64,000 nt of DNA from Diphasiastrum complanatum. Taxonomy: Eukaryota > Streptophyta > Lycopodiopsida > Lycopodiales > Lycopodiaceae. The notes under the pieces are model-generated. The model searched no databases. It saw only the letters and a program-made list of their open reading frames with translations, and had not been told where the DNA came from. A program made the position numbers and the translations under genes. The stretch spans positions 5,089,053-5,153,052 of the forward strand of contig CM055109.1 of the NCBI GenBank assembly GCA_029204225.1. The letters run 5' to 3'. Shown in pieces: positions 10,924 through 22,800 of the stretch (positions are counted from its first letter, which is position 1; each line of letters begins with the position of its first letter).

Positions 10924-13900
10924 ATGGCAAGTCTTGGGGAGAGTTTGCTGGGTGAATCTAGCAAACTAGATGGCACAAACTACAGAGTGTGGAAGTTCAA
11001 GATAGCCAATATCTTGATGGATAAGAATTGCTGGGAGGTCATGACAGGTACAGAACCTGTACCAACATCTGATCCTGAATTGAAGGACTACATGAACAGG
11101 AGACATAAAGCTCATAGGATAATCAATCTTTCTGTCAAGGACAATATTATTCCTCACATTTGCAATGCAAGGGATGCAGCTGATGCTTGGACAATTCTGA
11201 AGTCTATGTATGAAACAGTGGATTCAGCCAAGCTGGTGTATTTGCAAAACAGGTTACATACTCTCAAGATGGAAGCAGGTGCAACAATTGGTGATCATAT
11301 TACAAAGGTCAAGGACCTATTGGATCAGCTTGCTTCAGTTGGAGAGAAAGTAAGTGACAGGAGTATTGTTCCCATAGTCTTGAACAGCTTGTCATTCAAC
11401 TATCAAGACTATGTGATGTCCCCTTCTGCTAGGGAGAAACTCCCAACCTTTGGGGAGTTATGTGGTCTTCTTTTACAGGAGGAGATGAGAAGGAAGAATC
11501 TTTCTGGAAGGGAAGATAATCCAGAGCTTGCATTTGCTTCTAAGAAGAAGCAAAACTTTCAGAAGAAAGGCAAAGGCAAAAAGAAGAACTCAAAGCAAAG
11601 CTTGGAGCAGCAGGTGTCCAAGTTACAGGTTGGAGAGGAGTCAAGCACCAATTCCTCATCTACACCCAAGAGGAAGGGCAACTGCAACTATTGTGGTGGA
11701 TATGGGCATTTTGCTTTTGAATGCAGGAAGAAGCAAAGTGATCAGAAGAAGGAAAAGAACCAACAGAGTCACTTTGTTGACAAAGTTGCAGAGGAGGAGC
11801 AATCTGGTGTGCTTGAGCTATTCACCGCAGCCCTATCATCTGAATCCACATTTGGTGGATGGTACATTGATTCTGGAGCCTCAAAGCACATGACACCTCA
11901 TAGAGATTGGTTCAGCACCTATGAGGAGACAGAAGATAGCCAGCATGTTTGCCTTGGAGATAATTCTACACGTATGGTGAGGGGCAAAGGTACAGTTACA
12001 ATACAGCTATCATCAGGTGAGGTGAAGGAAATTAAAAGTGTGTTGCATGTACCAGGGTTGGCTAAGAACTTGTTATCTGTTGGTGCCATTACCAAACAGA
12101 ACATGGTGGTAGAGTTTAATGATTCTAAATGTTTGGTAAAAGACAAAGAGAAGAACTTCAAAGTGGTAGCCAAGGGAATGCAAGAAGGAGGTCTTTACAA
12201 GCTTTTCACAACCATTCCTAGCCAAGAGGCCTTGTCTGCAAGAGATACTAATCGGGACAAGCTTTGGCATGAGAGATATGGTCATTTGAGTTACAAAAGT
12301 TTGCAAGTTTTGAACAGGCACAAAATGGTAGTAGATCTTCCTAGCATTAAGTCTTCTTCAGATACATGTGAGGCTTGTGCATTAGGGAAGCAACAGAGGA
12401 AAAAGTTTCCAAAGGAGAAAGCTACCAGGGCCAAGGGCATTCTTGAACTTGTGCATTCAGATTTATGCGGTCCCATGCAGGTCAAATCAGCAGGGGGGGC
12501 ATACTATCTCATGACCTTCGTAGATGATTTCTCTCGGAAGGTATGGGTCTATTTTCTGAAACTGAAATCTGAAGCGTTCAAATACTTCAAACAGTGGAAA
12601 GCTATGGTGGAAAATCACACAGGAAAGAGGTTAAAGACTCTCAGGTCAGATAAGGGTGGTGAGTATATTTCTGATGAGTTCAAAGATCTTTGCAAAGCAT
12701 GTGGGATAAAGAGACAGTTTACTGCTCCACATACACCGCAGCAAAACGGCGTGGCTGAGCGGAAAAACAGGTCTATAGTTGAGTGTGCGAGGAGCATGCT
12801 CAAGGCAAAGGGGTTGCCAAATTCCTTTTGGGCAGAAGCGGTAGCAACTGCTGTTTTTCTATTGAATAGAAGTCCAACCAAAGCAGTTGAAGGAATCACG
12901 CCAGAAGAGGCATATAGTGGCAACAAGCCCAAGGTGGGCAGCCTTCAAGTATTTGGGTGTACAGCATATGCACATATACCAAAGGACTTGCGGAAGAAAC
13001 TTGATGCAAAATCCGTAAAGTGTGTCTTTCTTGGGTATAGTGAAGGTGAGAAAGCTTATGTGCTATATGATCTCGAAAACAGGAGGAAGATCCTAAGTCG
13101 AGATGTCATCTTTGATGAAGAGCATGCACCCAAGATACAGGAGCAAGAGAAGGAAGGAATTACTGAGTTCATACCCTTGATTGATTCCACGGATGAGGAT
13201 CCTAGTCAAGAGTCCTGTAAGCCTCAAGTGCGGGAGCAACAACAGGAAACCGAACCTACTAGTTCGAGACCTCTTTTTGGCCAAGTACCAGAAGCAGAAG
13301 TTGGGGACAAACGGAAGACTAAAACAGTACCATGGGATACGTGGTCACCATCCACATCACCTACTGCTAGGAAGAAGCTACCTAGGTGGTATTGGGAAAC
13401 AATCAAAGAAGGTCAAATGATTGAAGAAGGAGAGAGCAGTGAACAGGGTGTCAGAAGATCTCTTAGGTCTCATGAGAGACAAGAGACTAACTTTGCTCTT
13501 ATGTCCACTATTCTGAATGCAGATGAGCCACAGTTCTTTCACGAAGCCATGAGAGAAAAGGTATGGCAACATGCCATGCAGGAGGAGTACGACTCCATTG
13601 TCAAGAATGACACATGGGAGCTCACTACATTGCCAGAAGGGAAGCAACCAATAGGTTGCAAGTGGGTCTATAAGACCAAGTTTCATGCCAATGGAACAGT
13701 GGACAAGTACAAAGCAAGGTTGGTGGCGAAAGGCTATGCTCAGCAAGAGGGGCTAGACTATGATGAGACATTCGCACCTGTTGCTGAAATGACATCTATC
13801 AGAACCGTTTTGGCTATAGCCTCATATTTTGATTGGGATGTCCATCAAATGGATGTCAAGAGTGCCTTTCTTAATGGGCACCTACAAGAGGAGGTTTACA

Positions 13901-14565
13901 TGGAACAACCGCAGGGATTTGAAATAACAGGCAAGGAGAATCTGGTTTGCAGGCTTAGGAAAGCCTTGTATGGCCTCAAACAGGCGCCAAGGGCTTGGTA
14001 TAGCCGAATTGATGAGTACTTTGCAAGGCAAGGGTTTGAGAAGAGTAAGTCTGATTGCAATCTTTATGTCTTCAGGGAAGGAGAAGACTTTGTGGTTGTT
14101 GTGCTCTATGTGGATGATCTACTCATCACGGGAAGCAATAAGAAGCTTATTGCTTGTCTTAAGAAGAATCTTTCTAATGAGTTTGAAATGAAAGATTTGG
14201 GTTTGCTACACTATTGCCTAGGAGTTGAAGTTTGGAAAGGAAAGCGTTGTCTTTTTATCTCACAGGCAAAGTATGCACAGAAATTATTGAAGAGGTTTAA
14301 CATGCAAGAAAGCAAACCAATCAGCACACCCATGGATGCAAGCAACAAGCCATCAAAAGATGATGGTCCAGCATTTGCAGATGAGACGCTCTATCGTCAG
14401 TTAGTGGGCAGCCTGATTTACCTTACTACCACCAGGCCAGATATTGCTTATGCGGTTGGAATTGCAAGTCAATACATGTGTAAGCCAAACACATTGGAAG
14501 GCAGCCAAGCGGATCCTAAGATATGTGAGAGGGACAGTGACTTATGGGATTGGATACACGGATGA
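10924..14565 (+). CDS. Copia gag-pol polyprotein (GAG, protease, integrase, reverse transcriptase)
   Basis: One 1213-codon ORF. The Gag domain (UBN2-like) spans residues 1 to about 235, with a CCHC zinc knuckle CNYCGGYGHFAFEC at 254-267. The aspartic protease has DSGA with Asp316. The integrase has its zinc domain from LWHERYGHL (His449) to CEAC, first core Asp513 in HSDLCGP, and the Glu region QQNGVAERKN. The reverse transcriptase has YVDD at 1062-1065. The ATG at 10924 follows the leader and gives MASLGESLL, a normal copia Gag start. The reading frame leaves the RNase H path near 14495, where a one-base shift replaces HWKAAKRIL with an unrelated tail ending at the stop at 14563. The protein drives reverse transcription and integration of its own element. 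Confidence 0.96.
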   Translation: MASLGESLLGESSKLDGTNYRVWKFKIANILMDKNCWEVMTGTEPVPTSDPELKDYMNRRHKAHRIINLSVKDNIIPHICNARDAADAWTILKSMYETVDSAKLVYLQNRLHTLKMEAGATIGDHITKVKDLLDQLASVGEKVSDRSIVPIVLNSLSFNYQDYVMSPSAREKLPTFGELCGLLLQEEMRRKNLSGREDNPELAFASKKKQNFQKKGKGKKKNSKQSLEQQVSKLQVGEESSTNSSSTPKRKGNCNYCGGYGHFAFECRKKQSDQKKEKNQQSHFVDKVAEEEQSGVLELFTAALSSESTFGGWYIDSGASKHMTPHRDWFSTYEETEDSQHVCLGDNSTRMVRGKGTVTIQLSSGEVKEIKSVLHVPGLAKNLLSVGAITKQNMVVEFNDSKCLVKDKEKNFKVVAKGMQEGGLYKLFTTIPSQEALSARDTNRDKLWHERYGHLSYKSLQVLNRHKMVVDLPSIKSSSDTCEACALGKQQRKKFPKEKATRAKGILELVHSDLCGPMQVKSAGGAYYLMTFVDDFSRKVWVYFLKLKSEAFKYFKQWKAMVENHTGKRLKTLRSDKGGEYISDEFKDLCKACGIKRQFTAPHTPQQNGVAERKNRSIVECARSMLKAKGLPNSFWAEAVATAVFLLNRSPTKAVEGITPEEAYSGNKPKVGSLQVFGCTAYAHIPKDLRKKLDAKSVKCVFLGYSEGEKAYVLYDLENRRKILSRDVIFDEEHAPKIQEQEKEGITEFIPLIDSTDEDPSQESCKPQVREQQQETEPTSSRPLFGQVPEAEVGDKRKTKTVPWDTWSPSTSPTARKKLPRWYWETIKEGQMIEEGESSEQGVRRSLRSHERQETNFALMSTILNADEPQFFHEAMREKVWQHAMQEEYDSIVKNDTWELTTLPEGKQPIGCKWVYKTKFHANGTVDKYKARLVAKGYAQQEGLDYDETFAPVAEMTSIRTVLAIASYFDWDVHQMDVKSAFLNGHLQEEVYMEQPQGFEITGKENLVCRLRKALYGLKQAPRAWYSRIDEYFARQGFEKSKSDCNLYVFREGEDFVVVVLYVDDLLITGSNKKLIACLKKNLSNEFEMKDLGLLHYCLGVEVWKGKRCLFISQAKYAQKLLKRFNMQESKPISTPMDASNKPSKDDGPAFADETLYRQLVGSLIYLTTTRPDIAYAVGIASQYMCKPNTLEGSQADPKICERDSDLWDWIHG

Positions 14566-15040
14566 CGAGAACCTTCAACTGGAAGGCTATTCAGATTCTG
14601 ATTGGACAGGTGATAGAGACGATCGGAGATCGACGACAGGCTATTGTTTCAGCCTAGGTTCAGGGGCTATATTGTGGTGCAGTAAGAAGCAGCCTACTAT
14701 TGCTCTATCGTCTACCGAAGCTGAGTACAGGGCGACTACGAGGTCCGCCTGTGAAGCCATTTGGTTACGCCGTCTACTTGAGGACATGCAGATTGCTCAA
14801 GTAAGACCTACATTGTGTGATAACCAAAGCTGCATTCAGCTTGCAAGGAATCCAGTCTATCATGCACGGACAAAACACATAGAGGTGGACCATGAGAGAA
14901 AGTGCACAGTGGGGAGATCGAGCTAGTTTATTGTGACACCAACGACCAGACAGCTGATATTTTTACTAAACCACTTAGTAAAGATAAGTTTGAAAAGTTC
15001 AGAACCTTGTTGGGTGTCAGTTTGAATAAAATTGCCATTA
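14492..15040 (+). pseudogene. Copia-1 RNase H, out of frame with the polyprotein
   Basis: In the +2 frame (to 14926) the sequence reads HWKAAKRILRYV, GYSDSDWTGD and ALSSTEAEYRA, the copia RNase H domain with its catalytic Asp and Glu residues. It is disconnected from the RT by the shift near 14495. Near 14900, after HIEVD, a few bases normally encoding the YHFV-like segment are missing. The C-terminal DIFTKPL motif therefore returns in the first frame. These two lesions are the main signs of decay in an otherwise intact copy. Confidence 0.92.
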
Positions 15041-15448
15041 AGGGGGGGTGTTGAAGAGTAATGCCTATTTTACCCCTTTTGGCTAAGCATTAGTTAAGTT
15101 GTACATAACTCATGGGGCATGTTTTTAATTAAATGCATGAGACCCCCCCTTTTGTTAAGTTATGTAAATTAGTGCAAGTGGCCCACTTGGCCAAGTAGCT
15201 CACTCCTATGGTTGACACCTAGACTTTCCATGCATGTAAAGGAGGTGCTTGCCTCACAAGGGATTTGGAAAACCACGCCCTCCTCTCTCTCTCTAGCAAT
15301 TCATTTCTTCTTGAGACTTTTGAGTTTGTGAGATGCTCATGCAATTCTCCTTGTGTGTGATATTTCCATAGCCAAGTTTTCTCAAGCTTTCATAGTTGAT
15401 CTAGCATCTGAGTTAAGATACTCCATAGCTAGGTCTTGTAAATCTTCA
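15041..15448 (+). repeat. Copia-1 polypurine tract and 3' LTR
   Basis: AGGGGGGG at 15041-15048 is the plus-strand priming tract. It is followed by the 3' LTR (15049-15448) and the target duplication AGGAG. Confidence 0.96.
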
Positions 15449-15453
15449 AGGAG

Positions 15454-16012
15454 GGAGATGTTGAGTTGTCGTGGGGGTGGAGGCATTTGGGCCTGGTTAC
15501 AAGGAGGAGTGGATGGAGGAGGAGGATGGGGAGGGGGAGGGGGAGGGGGAGGGGGATATAGAGGCAGAGGATGAGGGTGAGCGTGAGGGAGGGAGGGGGG
15601 AACATACAACACTTATTCGTAGACCCTGATGCTGAGACACAAGAGGAAACAACCATTCCTGCACCTAGGCATAGAGGGCGACGTAGACGTTCCAGGGGGT
15701 GAGTGGGTTGGGGGCATTGTTTGTAGCACGGATTGGAGTATCACAGGTAGTTGAGGGCTAGGTCGACCCTGGGTTTATAGGGCCTTCCCGGGGTACCAAA
15801 TCACAGTTGAGAGGGCAACCTAGAGGGAGCAGCAGAGGATGAGCAGCTGGAGCCAGCCAAGAGGGGGCAGGGGAGAGAGAGAGAGAGAGAGGACGGGATG
15901 GAGGCAGAGGCTCACCACGATGTATGACACCCTCATCACCATCTGCAAAGTCCCTATTTGGCAATTCCACAGACTCCGATGACTCGGAATTTGAGTTAGA
16001 GGACGAGTGTTA
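15454..16012 (+). pseudogene. hAT-1 transposase low-complexity C-terminus
   Basis: hAT-1 resumes after the copia. A Gly/Arg-rich repeat (GGGRGRGRG-like, around 15520-15560) is followed by a basic patch (HRGRRRRS near 15670). An acidic end (SDDSEFELEDEC) stops at 16010-16012. hAT-2 has a similar layout: disordered tail, basic AT-hook-like patches, acidic end. A (GA)n tract at 15868-15890 lies within it. Frames change several times, so it is not functional. Confidence 0.55.
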
Positions 16013-16178
16013 GTTGTCAATGTTTATGAGACATTGTTTATCAAACATCACTGTACTTGTTTACGGCCTTGAGCCAGACATTATATATTGTCACGTTCTT
16101 ACATTGTCTGGTTGATTTGTGTTTCGATATGGTTTTTCTCAGCATGGTTTACTTCGGTATGGTAACTAACACATTCTA

Positions 16179-16181
<3 letters not shown>

Positions 16182-16239
<58 letters not shown>
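16182..16239. repeat. (GA)n microsatellite
   Basis: About 29 perfect GA units in the 3' non-coding part of hAT-1. Confidence 0.95.
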
Positions 16240-16240
<1 letters not shown>

Positions 16241-16317
16241 CAATATGGTTTCAATGGTTTGCTCTGCACATGATTTCATTTCACATAATATACAGACTCG
16301 ATTGAATACATGCGGGA

Positions 16318-16395
16318 GACCCTAATGGAAAATCCCGGATCACGGTCCAGAACGTGATCCGGAACGCGTTCTGGAATGCGGGCTGCAAATTTGAT
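16318..16395. repeat. hAT end with GGATC/GGAACGCGTTC palindromes
   Basis: A GC-rich block begins CCCTAATGGAAAATCCCGG and contains overlapping partial palindromes (GGATCACGGTCC, GAACGCGTTC). It is homologous, in the same orientation, to 20957-21035 and to a more mutated copy at 20066-20125. I infer a hAT subterminal region, possibly the right end of hAT-1. No target duplication could be assigned. Confidence 0.55.
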
Positions 16396-16674
16396 CCCAT
16401 CATTTGGCTTGAGGTGTATTTATCCATTTTATTGGGTGTTTTAAATGCTAATATGAAGGTCCCAGTATAATTCCATAAGAGGCAACTGGGGCATGCCCAG
16501 CATGTTGCCTTGCAGGGCTTCTGACAGCTCAGTTTTCCCAGGGTCCTCACACTTACAATTAGAAAACAAGCAGTAACCTTTTGAGAACTAGAGACAAAAA
16601 AATCATGTGCTAGATTTGGAATAAACCTTCACATAACCATAGGTGATGAAACGTCATGTTTGGGAGACGATTAC

Positions 16675-16810
16675 CTTCCAATTGTGCTCAAAAGTTCAGC
16701 AAGATCTGCCCGGGCAGTTTCAAATGCAGGATCATCTTGATCAAAATTGCTACAACCTTTCACGATACGTAATCCCTTTCTGTACAAACGTACTGCATCA
16801 TCGTTGTCAC
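16675..16810 (-). CDS. TPR gene last exon in the window
   Basis: Acceptor CTACAG|GTGACA. It encodes [18 protein letters not shown] and ends [13 protein letters not shown]. It either stops at TAA (16673-16671) or, more likely, splices at AG|GTAATC to an exon left of the window. No matching exon was found between 1 and 16670. Confidence 0.85.
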
Positions 16811-19800
16811 CTGTAGCAAGTAGCAATCAACATGGAAAAAAAAATATTTGAAGCTGAAAGAAAAAGTGAGAACACCAACATAAAAAGATGAAGTCAATTA
16901 AATCAAATAAACACTAAAAAGCAGCTCTACCCTGTTCGCTTTTCACGCGTGCTAGTGCACAAGTGGCCAGTCCCACTCTTCCATCTTGCAATCCATGTGC
17001 TTTTTGAAGAATTTTAAGGGCCCTGAAAGAAATAAACACCAAACAAGGCGCCTACATTAGACATAACAATTGCAAGAGCAAAAAATAATTTCAGATCTCA
17101 AAATTACCAGAAACTTCTTAGAGACACGACTATGAACCTCACTATCCCCAAAGAACAAAATGTTAGCATCTCTGGCATACAGACTTGATAAAAGGGAATG
17201 ACAGAAGAAAAAGAAGCAACAATTTCAATCTGAAACCTGCGCATGAAGACCTCAGCCTCATCCATCCTGTCTATCTCCAAAAGTACATGTCCAAGATGGG
17301 TCAAAGGAATCGCCAATGACTCATCATATGGCCCTTTAGATTCTTCTAGCATAGCAAGGACCCGCTGGTAAATCTCAATGCTCTTAGTAGCATTGTCAAG
17401 GTCATGGTGAGCAATTGCTAAACCCAACAATGTCTTTGCCAGCAAAGGACTATCACTTCCTGAGTCAACAAACAATAATCAGACTACATTAGCATTGTCA
17501 AGGTCATGGTGACCAATTGCTAAACCCAACAATGCCTTTGCCAGCAAAGGACCATCACTTCCGGAGAAAAAGTCAACAAACAATAATCAGACTACATTAG
17601 CAGGCAAGGTAACGTCGGGGAACTATCACCTCCTGAGTCAACAAACAATAATCAGACTACATTAGCATTGTCAAGGTCATGGTGACCAATTGCTAAACCC
17701 AACAATGCCTTTGCCAGCAAAGGACCATCACTTCCGGAGAAAAAGTCAACAAACAATAATCAGACTACATTAGCAGGCAAGGTAACGTCGAGGACACCAA
17801 AATGCTGTTATCTTCTTCGTACATAAGCCATACACCCACCACATCTGGATAATGGAATTTCCAAAAACTTATTATACAACTAGGTGAAAGAATTAGCACC
17901 ATTGACAAGGCTGACAACACATAATTGAATGAAGATAGTAGAACACTTATATAGCACTAATAATGAATCATTGACCTCTATACATACTCTTTGGAAGGGC
18001 CAACAGCTAAGGTTAGAGTAGGCTTAACTAGTGGGAGCCCAATAAGACCAAATAATAAAATTCATGCAAGAAAGGGGCCCAAGTAGCCAGGGTAGTGTGC
18101 ATTAATGGCCTGCAACTCTCCTCCCTCCTAAAAAGACTTTGTTCTCAGTGTCAATGTAGAAAAAGTGTTGATGCCAGAAAAGACGAACTGTTGCCAAAAT
18201 GATGTCATGTGCCAGTACCTAATTCATAGCAAAATAACTAGAGAAATATGCTAGAAATGGCAAGTACGTAAGCATTCATGCTGATCACACAGAATTTTCA
18301 CAACAGGGTTACAAAACCAATTAATTTTCATTGGATCCAATGAAATCTTATCAAAATAGCATTGCCAATCAAGAGTATGGCACCAACAGTCAAGATAAAA
18401 GCAGATCAGGCACATGAAATCTAGAAATCATTAGCATCTGAGTAAAAAATTTCCATAACTCATTAACAAAAATGAGCTACAAGATCCCAATGGATGTCCA
18501 TTGGATATTTGTAGTCTAGTAGCTCTAAATTGCAAGTGAACTTCCAATTAGGCCTTGTTAGAAGTGGCTCTAAGACTTTTAAGCTCACTTTAGGCCTTTT
18601 ACACTAATAGTAGCAACTACTAATAAACTGTTGTAATATAAGTAGCCAACCCATGACAAATGCATGTTGCAAATACTCTGAAAGCATGAGCAAAATACAA
18701 ATGATACATGCCAACCAGGGAATATCTTTGATAACCATGGATCTCACATGGATCTGAATTGATGAAGAAAACCAGAAGAATGAATTCTTAGGGAGAACTT
18801 TATATGCACAGATATACCATGCCAATCAAATGGACCAAAAAAGATTATCTTTGGTTCTGAGTACTTTTTCAGGTCCCAAAAGTACACTAAGAAATCTTTC
18901 AATTGGGTTAGATCTTCAGATCCAAGCGTATCATCTTCATGTAAAATTAATTTTAATTGACTTACATGAAGTATTGGGTGAGCAGTGGATTTGCCTTGAA
19001 GATCAAGTATGTAAACTAAAGAACCAACTTTCTTTATAAAGCCTCAATCTATTCACTATAGCATAACTATGAGCACACAAAGATAGGTGTTGATAATCTA
19101 TAAAATTGATAAGGATTAATGTTAGACAATGCACAGAAAACAAAATAACCAAAACCCTAATGTTCTATCTCTTGGCAAATAGCAAACATGCAATGTAATC
19201 AAGTGATTTTTGGTTCTAAATCATTTGTCTTCATGCCCACAGACATGCCTTTGATGTTAGTTTCTGTCGTTATCACCTATAGAGAAAGATTTAAATCTTA
19301 TTCCCTAATCCCATGTGTCTTTTGGTCCTATTTAGGAACTGACCTATAGCCATTCAATTGAGGTGCAGTTTGAAGCTAAACTATGTTTCGTCATGCCCAT
19401 AGAGACTTCTACGCTGTTCGGTTGCTATCACTCATAGCGGAAGTTTTTATGACATGCCCTAATCCCATGTGTTTTTTGGCTCTATTTGTGAACTAACCTA
19501 CAGGCATCTGCTTGAGGTGCAGTTTGAGGCTAAATTGTGTTTCTTCATGCCCATGAAGATGCTTTGAGATGCCTTTTTCGGTGATTTTAGGGTCTAAGAC
19601 ATTATTTTCAGCTTTGAACTGTTGTCAAAACAAAAAAAATGACAATTTTTTTTCCGGACGTTGGGGTTGCATCAGTTGTCAAGGTTGTTGTAAGCAATTC
19701 AATGTCGTATAATGCATATGCAGATGTTGTTAGTACCAACCAAAGATATTGGCAAAACACATTCCGCCAGCCTAGCATTCCGGAACGCTCATTCCGAAAT

Positions 19801-22800
19801 GCAAAAAATGTTTTTTGCATTTGGCATGCGCACGAGGAGAAAAAATGTTGCAAATTTTTTATGCATGTCCGATCGAGGCGTATGAGCACTCTACGAGCAT
19901 CTATTCAACGATTGGGACGCAATGGGCACCGTGTCAGGCATGGGAAGCGAGCGTGCAGCGTGAAATCAATAGATCCAGGTTTTGCTTGCCAACACATATG
20001 ACTTTTGAAAAGTGCATAGAGTTAGTTGTAGGTGTATTGGCACCCCAAAAGAAAAACTTGCACTGTGAGAAATCTCAGATCGTGATCCAGATTGTGATCT
20101 AAAATGCGTTCCGGATCACGTTCCAGGAAACGTCACTTGCAGCTATGGTTTATACACACTTTTTTTTGTTGTCTAAGGTTTAAGCAGATTTTATCAGGAT
20201 CAACTTGGTCCTTATTGCATGGACGAGAATCTTTGATGTATGGATGTGGCAATATGGATCTATATCCCCTTTTGTATGGACTATTGCCACGACTTAATAT
20301 GTGAACAATGATTCACTTTTGCAATGCTAAATTCTATTGCTTCTTGTTAACCTTCCAATTGTACAGCCTAAAAAGTGACTAGTATTCACAAAATTTGACT
20401 AGTGTAGGATCTACTAGTCAAGTACAATCTTTATTAAAACCAACGCTGTACACACAAAATATAGACTTTACAGAATAGTACCATACATGTACAAATGGTG
20501 CACAACCTTGTACGACATCTATTGATCCTGGATTGGTCAAGAATCTAAGTTGAAGATCAAAACCATCTACGTCACAAACATAATGACATACTGAGTTGCA
20601 GCGGATCGCGATCCGCTGGAAAAACGATCCGGATCGCGATCCGGGACCAGAAACTTTGTCCCGGATCGCAAAAAAATTTGCAAATTTTTTTATTGTGGAG
20701 GGATCCCCACAGCTATTTGCAATAAATGACCAATGAATAGCAGCAGAAATACTGAAGCATGTACAAATGAAATGATTAGCCAATGTTATATCTGCAAATC
20801 CATATCTGCAAAAACAATTTGCTTCAGTTTCCGATTGAAGTGACTAGCAGATATTGGGGATTAACTATCTGAAATCAAGCAATAGAACTGCTCTTTTGAA
20901 ATCCTTTCACATGATACCCATATTGGCAGGTTTGAAAAAAAAAAATTTGCGTTCCGGGAAACCCTAATGGGAAATCCCGGATCACGTTCCGGAACGCGAT
21001 CCGTAACGCGTTCCGGATCGTGGCCTGCATCTTTGATGACGTACTACTACCAAGTTTTAAATGTTATCATTATTTGTCAAAGATCTCTCTCTATGTTGCA
21101 TTGGTAGTAGCAATAGGGTTTAAGTAAAGTTGAACTTCAACTATGCTATGTGTCAGCTTCATCTAGGGGCTGTGAGAATTTGATGAATCCATCTAGCTTT
21201 TCTAAACTATCCATTTGACATAGAAGACAAAAGACTTCATACAAATAATCATAAGTCTTTTTAACATTTGAATCACACAAAAAACATCCTTACCAAGTAA
21301 ACTCTCTTGAATCTCAAGGCTTTTATTGAAAAATATAAGAGCTTCCTTTGGCTTTCCAAGAGCCGTGTACATGCTCCCCATGTGTTCAAGAATGCTGTCA
21401 ACTAAAGGCTCAGGAGTAGATACCTTCTCCATCAACCCCTTGGCCTGCAAAAATCCACTAACATAAGTAGGAAATTATGAACTAACATTTTTTGCTACCT
21501 CAATCAAATTCATCAGAACATGTCCTCCCCAAAAGGATAAACCTCTAGGTGTCAAGAGCAAACATGTCATAAGTTATGGCACTACTAAATAGATCATGAG
21601 CAGAAAAACATGTCATGAACTCAAAAAATTGAATCTATACAGTCATATGCTTAAGTCGGTCGTGGAGCTCCTATCAAAGACATTTTCTTATGGTTAATAA
21701 ACTACTAGGCCTATTCAAGTTAGTAGATGATATATTGGCCCATTCATTATTTTAAAGACCCCAATCAATATCCAAGTGCAATGCTTTTGGCCCCATATAG
21801 TGCATTAGCAAATGGGACCTTCCAAATGCTTGGTCTGACAAGCCATGGTGATGTAATCCTTATCTTACTAGCTGATTCTAGCAGATTATTCAGGGGTATG
21901 CTGATTCTAGAAGATTATCCAATCAATATCCAAGTGCAATGCTTTTGGCCCCATATTGTGCATTAGCAAATGGGACCTTCCAAATGCTTGGTCTGACAAG
22001 CCATGGTGATGTAATCCTTATCTTACTAGCTGATTCTAGAAGATTATTCAGGGGTATGCAATTTAGTATGAATGCAGTAGCGTACAAGACAAGTACAGCT
22101 CATTAATTCCAATGCTCTTGAGTCCTTTGTAGGAGGCTTTACTACATTTCCTTGTACGGGATCTGAAACTACTCATATAGGCAACTCTTGGTGTTGAGTT
22201 ATCAGTCGGAGATGGCTATGTGACACATCATTTGATTTGTACTTTTGCTTATGTGATGTTCTATGGTTCACAACATTTATAATCTGGTATTAGAGCACTT
22301 GCCTAACATGGGCACCAATTTTCTTTGGTTTTACTGTTTGTAGTTGAATCTAATTTTCTCTTCAATAATTTTCATTTTGTTTGAATCGTTGAATTCCTTG
22401 TAGTTGGGGCAGCCAAGAATGTGAAGCAGAAGGTAGGTTGGCAAATTTTACTTTTAGCTAGCTTTTGCCAATGCTGTCCCTTCATACTCTTTTCGTAAAT
22501 CCTCATGGAGATCTCTATACTGTTTGCTTTCCGACAGTACAACTCTTTCATTGCACTTGATAGATCTTCATTGAATCACTTCATAGTGGAGCAGAGCTAA
22601 ATTGCGTTCTGGTAGCTCTTTGAACTTTTTTTATGGTGCATTTTACCCCAGCTCCCGACCAAAACATTAAAAAAAGAACTTTACAAAAGTTCAATTTCTT
22701 GTTATTAAGTTTTGATTCGAAACTCTAAACGGAACCGTCCCGGAACACTGTGTAACTATTTCCAAGATATAGTGCTCTCAAACACTATATGCTTGTTGCA

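Larger units (their letters stand above)
10053..15448 (+). mobile_element. Young, nearly complete Ty1/copia retrotransposon
   Basis: The 5' LTR (10053-10453, 401 bp) and 3' LTR (15049-15448, 400 bp) begin TGTTGA and end CTTCA. They differ by about three substitutions and one single-base indel. The element is flanked by the 5-bp target duplication AGGAG (10048-10052 and 15449-15453) and sits inside hAT-1. It has a Met-tRNA primer-binding site, a leader, one long gag-pol ORF in copia order (GAG-PR-IN-RT-RH) and a polypurine tract. Near-identical LTRs mean a recent insertion. Frameshifts at the RT/RNase H junction and in the RNase H C-terminus probably make this copy non-autonomous. Confidence 0.96.
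8461..16400 (+). mobile_element. hAT transposon (hAT-1), broken by nested insertions
   Basis: Pieces of one plus-strand hAT transposase appear in order: DUF659 (8461-8718), a following exon (8807-8932), the hATC dimerisation domain (9622-9778), an acidic exon (9879-10047) and a low-complexity C-terminus (15454-16012). A palindromic end sequence follows at 16318-16395. A copia LTR fragment (to 9617) and a complete copia (10053-15448) split it, and a gypsy cuts its left side. The middle of the transposase (about 200 residues between DUF659 and hATC) is missing. The pieces are related to hAT-2 at 31-35 kb. Confidence 0.75.

Noticed and set aside
12615-12932. Minus-strand ORFs across copia-1 (for example 12932-12615, 13746-13378)
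   Set aside because: Antisense shadows of the intact gag-pol frame.
16671-16674. TAA as the true stop of the TPR gene
   Set aside because: AG|GTAATC is a valid donor and the protein family continues after LAELL..GR, so a splice is more likely, though not proved.
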